DNA of 64,000 bases, taken from assembly GCA_022316685.1 (NCBI GenBank), contig JAKJHU010000039.1, positions 4,998,532 through 5,062,531 of the forward strand, given 5' to 3'. This stretch comes from Progne subis subis. Its lineage: Eukaryota > Chordata > Aves > Passeriformes > Hirundinidae. A program made the position numbers and the translations under genes. The notes beneath the pieces were generated by a model, which did no database searches, was not told the DNA's origin, and saw nothing but the letters and a program-made list of their open reading frames with translations. Positions 62,611 through 64,000 of the stretch are shown here, piece after piece; the first letter of the stretch is position 1; each line of letters begins with the position of its first letter.

Positions 62611-63297
62611 GAGAACAGCCCTGTGAGAAGGACTTGGAGATTCCCATGGATGAAAAGCTGGACATGAACCAACAGCGTGCGTTGCAGACCAGAGGGGCAG
62701 TTGCAACCTGGGCTGCATCAGAAGCAGTAGGAGTAACAGGGACAGAGGAGCTGACTGTCCCTCAGCTCTGCCCTTGTGAGACCCCACCTGCAGGGCTGTG
62801 TCCAGGTCTGGAGTCTTCGGCACAAGAAAGAGCAGGCCCAGAGGAGGGGTACAAGAATGACTAGGGGCTGGAGTACCTCTCCTACAAAGATGGGTGGAGA
62901 GAACTGGAGTTGTTCAGCATGGAGAAGAGAAGGGTCTGCATAAACCTCATTGTGGCCTTCCAGTACCATAAGTGGTACTATAAAAAGAAGGGAAAGGGGC
63001 TTTTTATATGGACAGATAGTCATAGTGACAGGACAAGGGACAATGGCTTTAAACTGAAAGAGGGTGAGATTCAGTTAGATGTTAGGAAGAAATTCTTTGC
63101 TCAGAGGGTGGTGAGGCACTGGAGCAGGTTGCCCAGAGAGGTGATGTATACCCCATTCCTGGACATGTTCAAAGCCAGGCTGGATGGTCCTGAGCAAACT
63201 AATCTAGGGAGTGGTGTTCTTGCCCATGGCAAGGAGATTGGAATTAAATCACCTTAAAGGTCCTTTCCAATCCCAACTATTCTATGATTGTATGATT
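62611..63297 (+). mobile_element. CR1 LINE, 5'-truncated, about 690 bp
   Basis: This is the best-preserved CR1 in the window. In order it shows 'ggatgaaaagctggacatgaacc' (62650-62672), 'ctgggctgcatca', 'tgtgagaccccacctg' (62776-62791), 'gcacaagaaagagca', 'gttgttcagcatggagaagaga', 'gacaggacaagggacaatggc', 'tttaaactgaaagagggtgaga', 'ttaggaagaaattctttgctc', 'gaggcactggagcaggttgcccagagaggtg' and 'ggccctt'-type 3' sequence. It ends in the octamers ATTCTATG and ATTGTATG (63279-63294). Only the 3' end of the element is present, so it lacks the reverse transcriptase. Short open frames within it (62634-62864, 62910-63257 plus; 62563-62823, 62718-63023 minus) are not genes. Confidence 0.97.
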
Positions 63298-64000
63298 CAT
63301 GCACAAATATTGTTTTGATTAATGTTTATGTTCTTTGCACATCTGCTGTATAACACAGATGCAACATTGGTCTACAGAGATGCAAAACTTAACATCTGAA
63401 CTTTGACTCTGAAAGATGATGATATCCATGGCAAATCACTATTCAGAGACTGTTTAATGAGAAAATGTCCTAATGGTTTAGTTTACAAGAGAGAGGGGAA
63501 AAAAAATCTTTGTAGTTGTGATAGCACTTGATAATGTTGAGCTTGGAAAAACACACTGTATTTAAGTTAAAAGAAAGGTTGCTATTTGCTGTACTTTTGG
63601 CTTCTTCTTCAAAATTCCTACTATTTTTAAAGTCATAGCAGCTGCTTGTTTGTTTATCTGAGGAGGAGTTCTTTGGTACCAAATTAAGTGGTTGAATGCT
63701 GTTGTTTAAATCAGGCTGTGATAGTTCAGAAAGGTGTGTTGTTTTCCTCAGAACAGCTTTCCATTTAAAAAGAAAAACTGCTTTTTTCTGTACATTTGTA
63801 GTCAGAACTGGGTTGCTTTCCAGTACAGGTTTCTACAATGATTACAGTCAGGTGTAGAGGCACCAGCCATAATTTTGGAGGAAAACTGAAGTTTTCTTTA
63901 TTGGGTCTCATGGTAGGAAACCAAATAAAAGTTTCAATTTAGACCATTTATAAATTAAAGACCTTGCAACATATACAAAGTGTTTATTCATGTGCTTATA
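63298..64000. other. AT-rich noncoding sequence
   Basis: No gene or further repeat was recognised after the CR1 copy. A minus-strand 70-codon frame at 63470-63682 has no visible motif. Confidence 0.5.

Noticed and set aside
62563..63257. Four open frames of 76 to 115 codons on both strands
   Set aside because: They lie wholly or largely inside the 3' end of a CR1 element, which does not encode the reverse transcriptase there.
63718..63760. Possible retroviral LTR start (TGTGATAG...)
   Set aside because: No matching second LTR, primer binding site, polypurine tract or polyadenylation arrangement was found nearby.

Overview
The window is noncoding vertebrate DNA, most likely from a bird. The best evidence is five pieces of CR1-type LINE. 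Two lie on the plus strand (about 47200-47299 and 62611-63297) and three on the minus strand (about 16507-16665, 25973-26038 and 58771-59190). Two of them still carry the 3' end typical of avian CR1, including ATTCTATG-type octamers. Everything else is AT-rich, poor in CpG and poor in repeats, with simple-sequence tracts and no sign of bacterial or viral gene organisation. Other sauropsids (crocodilians, turtles) also carry CR1, so the bird call is an inference.

I found no protein-coding exon, RNA gene, CRISPR array or endogenous retrovirus that I can support. The longest open frames are 161, 140, 125, 123 and 121 codons. They have no recognisable domain, and several come from simple repeats or lie inside the CR1 copy. 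The window therefore reads as a gene desert or the inside of a very large intron.

Layout: 1-16.5 kb is unique AT-rich sequence with an A/C-only tract (6020-6094) and a 94-nt homopurine tract (14785-14878). An old CR1 scrap lies at 16.5 kb. From 16.6 to 32.9 kb the sequence is mostly unique, with a short CR1 tail at 26.0 kb, a 25-bp near-palindrome at 27.6 kb and a promoter-like block near 28.7 kb. A 218-bp pure CTCTC pentanucleotide array occupies 32891-33108. From 33.1 to 44.5 kb there is unique sequence with a canonical G-quadruplex motif (34247-34270), short tandem duplications and a 50-nt hairpin (43863-43912). From 44.5 to 56.5 kb there are three G/T-only tracts, a CR1 3' tail, possible MIR remnants, a 29-bp near-palindrome (53621-53649) and a CTCF-like site (54782-54797). 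From 57 to 64 kb there is a second MIR-like scrap, two larger CR1 copies and an AATAAA-plus-poly(A) junction at 60.5 kb that could mark an old retrocopy.

No genes can be seen working together here. If the window has a function it is regulatory or structural: non-B DNA motifs, possible insulator or enhancer elements, and repeat-driven instability. I found no convincing new biological system. The best candidates for follow-up are the set of near-perfect short palindromes with one-base centres, the long bulged hairpin at 43.9 kb, the long pentanucleotide array and the G/T-only tracts.
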